Positions 5,952 to 9,602 of a DNA stretch of 9,602 bases are shown piece by piece. The stretch comes from Limisphaerales bacterium. Lineage in GTDB: Bacteria; Verrucomicrobiota; Verrucomicrobiia; Limisphaerales; UBA8199. Numbering within the stretch: the stretch's first letter is position 1; the number at the start of each line of letters is the position of its first letter. The notes under the pieces are model-generated. The model had not been told where the DNA came from and did not search any database. It saw only the letters and a program-made list of their open reading frames with translations. The stretch spans positions 1 to 9,602 of the forward strand of contig JANXQE010000190.1 in the NCBI GenBank assembly GCA_025356925.1, given 5' to 3'. The position numbers and the translations under genes were made by a program.

Positions 5952-7547
5952 TCAGTGCCGGTAAAGAAATTCGGCGCTGTTCATCAACGCCCAGGCCAGG
6001 TCCACCGCCGCCTGGCGTTTGCCGATGCCCGAGTCAAAATAATCCCGCGCCGTTTTGACTTCCGCAGCCGTCGGAAACCGCGAGAGAATTCCCAAATACA
6101 TCCCCGTGGCGACTTCCGCCGGGGCGCGATTTGACGAAGTCTGGAATTGGATCATCCGGCTCTGCTCAATCTTGCGCTGCATCAGACTGGAATTCAGCAG
6201 CCACAGCTTTTGCGCGGCCGTAATGTGATTGTTGCGCTCCGATTCCATTCCGGTGTCGCGCGGCGGTCGTCCAAACATTTCGAGAAAAGAGCTGGTGATG
6301 CTGCCGTCGGGCAGGGCGATGGAACGCAGGTTATCCGGGATAAACGTGTAGGGCTCGGGAATGGCACTTGAATATTTTTCGGTCGCACCGGTAATCTGGT
6401 CGATCGCGTCAATCAAGACCTCGGCATCGAGCCGCCGCAGCGGGTAAAAGGCAAAATTCCTCGCCGCCTCCGAGCTGTTGGTCTGCGCCCGCGAAGCGCA
6501 TTGATAGGTCCTGGAATTTAGAATTAGCCGGTAAAGCCGCTTGAAATCGTGGCCCGACGCCACAAACTCCGTTTGCAGACAGGCGAGCAGTTGCGGGTTG
6601 CTGGGAGGATTGTCCGCGCGAAAGTCGTCCGGCTCGTGGACAATCCCGTGGCCCAGCAGCCACGACCACGCTCGGTTAACGATGTTGCGCGCGAACTGGG
6701 GGTCCTTGACTATCCAGTCGGCAAACACGACCCGCGGATCCGTGTCTGGCGAAAGGCTCGTCGTCGAGCCATCTGGCAAGGTGGCAAAGCGGGGCGAGCT
6801 ATTGAGCGCGTCGGCGTTCGTTGAGGAGGGATTGAAAAAGACAATCTCCTCCTTCCACTCAGCGGTGGGTTTATAACCGACATTGGCAAAAAAGACTGCG
6901 AGGTTTGCGAGTTGATTGGAGGGCCAGTGCTCGGCTCGTTGACCGAGAAAAGTCAGCGCAACGGTCTGCGCGATGGCCGATGGCGTGCGGTTCTGCATGG
7001 CCCGGTAGAAGTTCACCGGCGGGACTGCAAAATTGCTGCCACTGGCAGTTAGCAGATCGCGCGCGAATTGGTCACAGGGCTGGTTTTTGCGGAGCGCTTC
7101 GTACACCCAGTGATGGTAAGCCTGGGCGGCGTTGGGCCAAAGGTTGATGGGAAACTCAGCCTTGATGCGCAAGAGGTCTCCCCACTTCAACGCGAGGTAA
7201 TCAGCGAACTCGTCGCGCGCCAGCAACCGGTCGATCAACTGGCGCCGTTTTTCAGGGTTGCGATCCAGAAGAAACCGTTGTGCCTCGGCGGCCGTGGGCA
7301 GCGTGCCAATCACATCCAGGTAAACGCGCCGCACGAAGACCGCGTCCGAACACGGGCTGGCCGGGGTGAGGTTCAGTGCCTGCAGCCTCGCGAAGACCAG
7401 CCCGTCAATCTGGCATGGCGGGACCTGAGCAGCCGGCGCCTCATAGGGCGCGGCGCCAAATGCTTTGGCGAACACTCCAATCAGCAGCGTCATCCAGCAC
7501 AGGCGCTCAACGGCGGGTCTTCTGAGGTGCGGCCTCAACAGCGACAT
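5952..7547 (-). CDS. DUF1549/DUF1553 (PSCyt2/PSD1) exported protein
   Basis: The product is 531 residues from the ATG at 7545-7547; a GTG immediately upstream (7548-7550) is an alternative start, and neither has a clear ribosome site. In numbering from the GTG, a basic N-terminus and a hydrophobic segment (about 18-33) form a probable signal peptide. The DUF1549 (PSCyt2) part spans about 46-250, with the landmarks IDGLVFARLQALNLTP (48-63) and VYLDVIGTLPTAAEAQRFL (76-94). The DUF1553 (PSD1) part spans about 275-510, with ARNIVNRAWSWLLGHGIVHE (287-306), LYRLILNSRTYQ (339-350) and LRRLDAEVLIDAI (371-383). The Cys-x-x-Cys-His motif often found after TFLG in DUF1549 is missing; the segment reads TFLGQRAEHWPSNQLANLAV (200-219). 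Function is unknown. The gene heads an operon with the DUF1501 gene. Confidence 0.92.
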   Translation of the reverse strand: MSLLRPHLRRPAVERLCWMTLLIGVFAKAFGAAPYEAPAAQVPPCQIDGLVFARLQALNLTPASPCSDAVFVRRVYLDVIGTLPTAAEAQRFLLDRNPEKRRQLIDRLLARDEFADYLALKWGDLLRIKAEFPINLWPNAAQAYHHWVYEALRKNQPCDQFARDLLTASGSNFAVPPVNFYRAMQNRTPSAIAQTVALTFLGQRAEHWPSNQLANLAVFFANVGYKPTAEWKEEIVFFNPSSTNADALNSSPRFATLPDGSTTSLSPDTDPRVVFADWIVKDPQFARNIVNRAWSWLLGHGIVHEPDDFRADNPPSNPQLLACLQTEFVASGHDFKRLYRLILNSRTYQCASRAQTNSSEAARNFAFYPLRRLDAEVLIDAIDQITGATEKYSSAIPEPYTFIPDNLRSIALPDGSITSSFLEMFGRPPRDTGMESERNNHITAAQKLWLLNSSLMQRKIEQSRMIQFQTSSNRAPAEVATGMYLGILSRFPTAAEVKTARDYFDSGIGKRQAAVDLAWALMNSAEFLYRH

Positions 7548-7550
7548 CAC

Positions 7551-7799
7551 TATTACAGACGTGGCCGGGCAGGGAGTAGTTACAAGCCACCTGTCCGGAA
7601 ATCGCTTTTCGGCGCTGCCTCTGGTGTGAGCGTTGTCTAGTGTTTGTTGATTTCCGCCTTTGTGACAGCAGTGCTGCTAATCTGGCCGCCCATGTGCCTG
7701 GCTCCGGCCACCACTACGTTCCAAGCTCGAGAGGTCCGGTGGTGCGCTCGAACGGATTCGGCCAAAACCGCGATTGGAAGCCAACGGTTCCCATCGGTC
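7551..7799. other. Spacer upstream of the DUF1549/DUF1553 operon
   Basis: This 249-bp spacer lies between two minus-strand genes and should hold the promoter of the DUF1549/DUF1553 operon, but no convincing -35/-10 pair was found. A tight AGCAG/CTGCT inverted repeat (7667-7678) has a two-base loop and no T-run, so it is not a convincing terminator. Short open frames here overlap and look like chance. Confidence 0.4.
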
Positions 7800-9602
7800 T
7801 CAAACCGAAAGCACACACTCGCAGGCAGGCAAAGGCTTCGCGTCCTCCCAAAGCTCGCCACTCCGGCGATCGAGACGGCTGCGGACGACATGTGTTAGAG
7901 CCAGGAGCATGATTTCGCTGGGCCGCACCGGTTTGGGAATGAACCCGCAACCGCCGGAAGCCGCCGCCTCGGCGCGCGAATCCGGGTCGTCCTGACTGGT
8001 AACGAAAACCACTGGGGTCCGTCGATTTAGAGCCGTCTCATGGAGTTTGGCACAGACCAGGAATCCGTTCATTCCGGGCATGACGACATCAAGGAAGATT
8101 AGGTCGTAACGTTTGTCCTGGGCCAGGACGAGCGCAGCTTCGCCGCAATCGGCGCTGTCTGGCCGGGCGATCGCCAACTGCAGAGTTCCGCCGATGGCGC
8201 GTCGAGCGATGGGATCGTCATCGACAACCAGCAGCCGCGCCGGGGCCTGGCTCAGGTCCAGATCTTCACCAGCCTGGCAGAGTTGGTCGATGGTATCGAG
8301 GGCCGCCGCCGCAGTATCTAGCATGGAGGCGGTGCAATAGTTTGGTCGCTCCATGAGCTTTTTCAGCATGGCCTCGAGTGCGGAACCGACTTTCAATGTC
8401 GCTCCGAGTTGAGCGCGGCCGGCTTCGGAGCAGATCATGTGGACGCCGACGAAGAGCTCACCGAGCAGTTCTTGGCGCTCGGCGGCCTGGGTCGCGGCTT
8501 GAGCCGATGCCAGCGTTTGGCGAAGCAATTGGAGGTGCGCCGGTGCATTTTTCATAAAAGCCTTCTCCAATTCAACGCTCGAATGGGGTGGCTGGTCCGC
8601 GAGATCGGCGTCGTTGAGTTTGGGAGAGGTGCCGGGCCATTGGCCCACCGCAGGGCCAGAAATCAAAGGCGCTTCTCCGGCGTTCGATCGGCTTTTTGCC
8701 GTCGTGTTGACTTGGCCCGCGTCCCGGTTCGGCGGTTCGGAGGGAGTGGGTGTTTGGCAACCAGACGGGGCCGGGCGCACGAGGGCACTCGCCGTTGGCA
8801 CTTCGGCGGTGTTCTGGGCCGGCGTCGTGACGGCGGGTTTTTCTCCTTCGATGAAGGTTGGCTTTGAAGCGTCACTCTCAACACGAGCGACCAGCACCAG
8901 CGTGAGCGCTTTGACCGTAATGTCGAACGCGAGAAACGGTTTGGAGATCAGGTCATGGACTCCGAGCAAGGCGCCTTTGGTGCGGGAATCGAAGTCGCTG
9001 TGGCTTGTCACGAATACGACCGGGGTCGTGCGGTTTGGCACGGTTTCGTGGATCTTTGAGCAGAGCTCAAACCCGTCCATGCCGGGCATCTCCACGTCGA
9101 GGAAAATCGCGTCGTAGCGTCGTTGGGTGGCAAAGGCAAGCGCGCTGGGACCGTCGGCCGCAAGTTGAGGCTCGGGGAATGATTTCCTGATGGCGATGGC
9201 TAATGCCCAGCGGCTGACCGGGTCGTCATCGACGGCCAACAGACGAATGGGTGGTTCGGTGGCCAGGTCCGGTCGATAGCTGCGAGCGCAAAGGAGCTCC
9301 AGCAAATCCAGGGCGGCGGCGGTCGTGCGCAGCGCCGAGGGAGTAATGTGGGCAGCATTGCTGGAGAGCTGAGTGATGAATCCCCGAACCGCGCAAGCCA
9401 ATAGCCACAACGGCCGCAGTTCGGGTGCGAGTGAGCTTTCCTTGACCAAATCCACCTGCTCCAGGAGTTGACGCAGTATCCTCAGGCGTTCGGCATTATC
9501 GAGGGTCTGGCTGAGTTTTGGGAACGCTGTGCGCAAAACCGCAAGGTGTTCGCGCACCGAGGCACGGCCCCGGTCGGGGTGGACGTGATCGGCAGGAACC
9601 TG
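7800..9602 (-). CDS. Two-module HPt-like/REC response-regulator protein, 5' end outside window
   Basis: The frame is open to the right edge, so the N-terminus is missing; a GTG at 9555-9557 could start a 585-residue form, used here for numbering. Two similar units are seen, each a ~100-residue helical part followed by a receiver domain. REC1 (about 104-222) has VDDDP (109-113), LDVEMPGMDG (153-162) with phosphoacceptor Asp154, Thr184 and Lys206. REC2 (about 441-560) has VDDDP (445-449), LDVVMPGMNG (489-498) with Asp490, Thr520 and Lys542. All canonical receiver residues are therefore present twice. The second helical part contains HMICSEAGRAQLG (373-385), reminiscent of the HPt phosphohistidine helix but lacking its Lys-Gly. 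A Pro/Thr/Ala-rich linker (about 228-325) joins the units. No DNA-binding or enzymatic output domain is visible. Its partner kinase is not in the window. Confidence 0.88.
   Translation of the reverse strand, partial: QVPADHVHPDRGRASVREHLAVLRTAFPKLSQTLDNAERLRILRQLLEQVDLVKESSLAPELRPLWLLACAVRGFITQLSSNAAHITPSALRTTAAALDLLELLCARSYRPDLATEPPIRLLAVDDDPVSRWALAIAIRKSFPEPQLAADGPSALAFATQRRYDAIFLDVEMPGMDGFELCSKIHETVPNRTTPVVFVTSHSDFDSRTKGALLGVHDLISKPFLAFDITVKALTLVLVARVESDASKPTFIEGEKPAVTTPAQNTAEVPTASALVRPAPSGCQTPTPSEPPNRDAGQVNTTAKSRSNAGEAPLISGPAVGQWPGTSPKLNDADLADQPPHSSVELEKAFMKNAPAHLQLLRQTLASAQAATQAAERQELLGELFVGVHMICSEAGRAQLGATLKVGSALEAMLKKLMERPNYCTASMLDTAAAALDTIDQLCQAGEDLDLSQAPARLLVVDDDPIARRAIGGTLQLAIARPDSADCGEAALVLAQDKRYDLIFLDVVMPGMNGFLVCAKLHETALNRRTPVVFVTSQDDPDSRAEAAASGGCGFIPKPVRPSEIMLLALTHVVRSRLDRRSGELWEDAKPLPACECVLSV

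Noticed and set aside
7068..7640. Plus-strand open frame of 190 codons
   Set aside because: It is antisense to the start of the DUF1549/DUF1553 gene and has no recognisable domain or ribosome site.
8409..9117. Two overlapping plus-strand open frames of 152 and 167 codons
   Set aside because: Both are antisense to the receiver protein's linker and REC1 region and reflect high GC content rather than genes.

Overview
The window is high-GC bacterial chromosomal DNA that most resembles Verrucomicrobiota, probably a soil or freshwater lineage of the Limisphaerales/Pedosphaera kind. That placement is inferred from the gene families. A DUF1549/DUF1553 (PSCyt2/PSD1) gene is followed by a DUF1501 gene, with a secreted ThuA-like protein nearby; this combination is characteristic of Planctomycetes and Verrucomicrobia. 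No phage, plasmid, transposase, CRISPR or defence gene was seen.

Layout, left to right. Positions 1-152 may hold the 3' end of a gene running in from the left edge. An AT-richer spacer follows, then a tRNA with anticodon CAU (minus, 378-452). Positions 453-1091 have no convincing gene but hold a cluster of hairpins bounded by two ~50-bp inverted arms. Next come a one-domain EamA/DMT membrane protein (plus), then on the minus strand an antibiotic-biosynthesis-monooxygenase-like protein, a nitroreductase-family flavoprotein and a small DUF883/YqjD-like membrane-anchored protein with a likely terminator. Divergent from the last are a secreted ThuA-domain protein and a TPR protein on the plus strand.

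From 5070 to the right edge every gene is on the minus strand. A receiver protein with two HPt-like plus REC modules runs off the right edge. Then comes the DUF1549/DUF1553 gene, followed 17 bp later by a DUF1501 gene that is broken. After about 120 codons its family similarity stops and a different frame takes over. That second frame encodes what looks like the C-terminal ~165 residues of another secreted protein. The simplest reading is an internal deletion that joined two neighbouring genes of one operon out of frame.

Functional reading. ThuA-like and DUF1549/DUF1553/DUF1501 proteins are exported proteins of planctomycete/verrucomicrobial polymer-degradation and surface-attachment loci, but their biochemistry is poorly defined. 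The other genes (flavoprotein, ABM protein, EamA, DUF883) look like ordinary single-gene housekeeping or stress functions. No strong case for a wholly new system was found. The most notable items are the broken DUF1501 junction, the duplicated HPt-like/REC protein, the hairpin cluster, and a DUF1549 protein that lacks the usual Cys-x-x-Cys-His motif.
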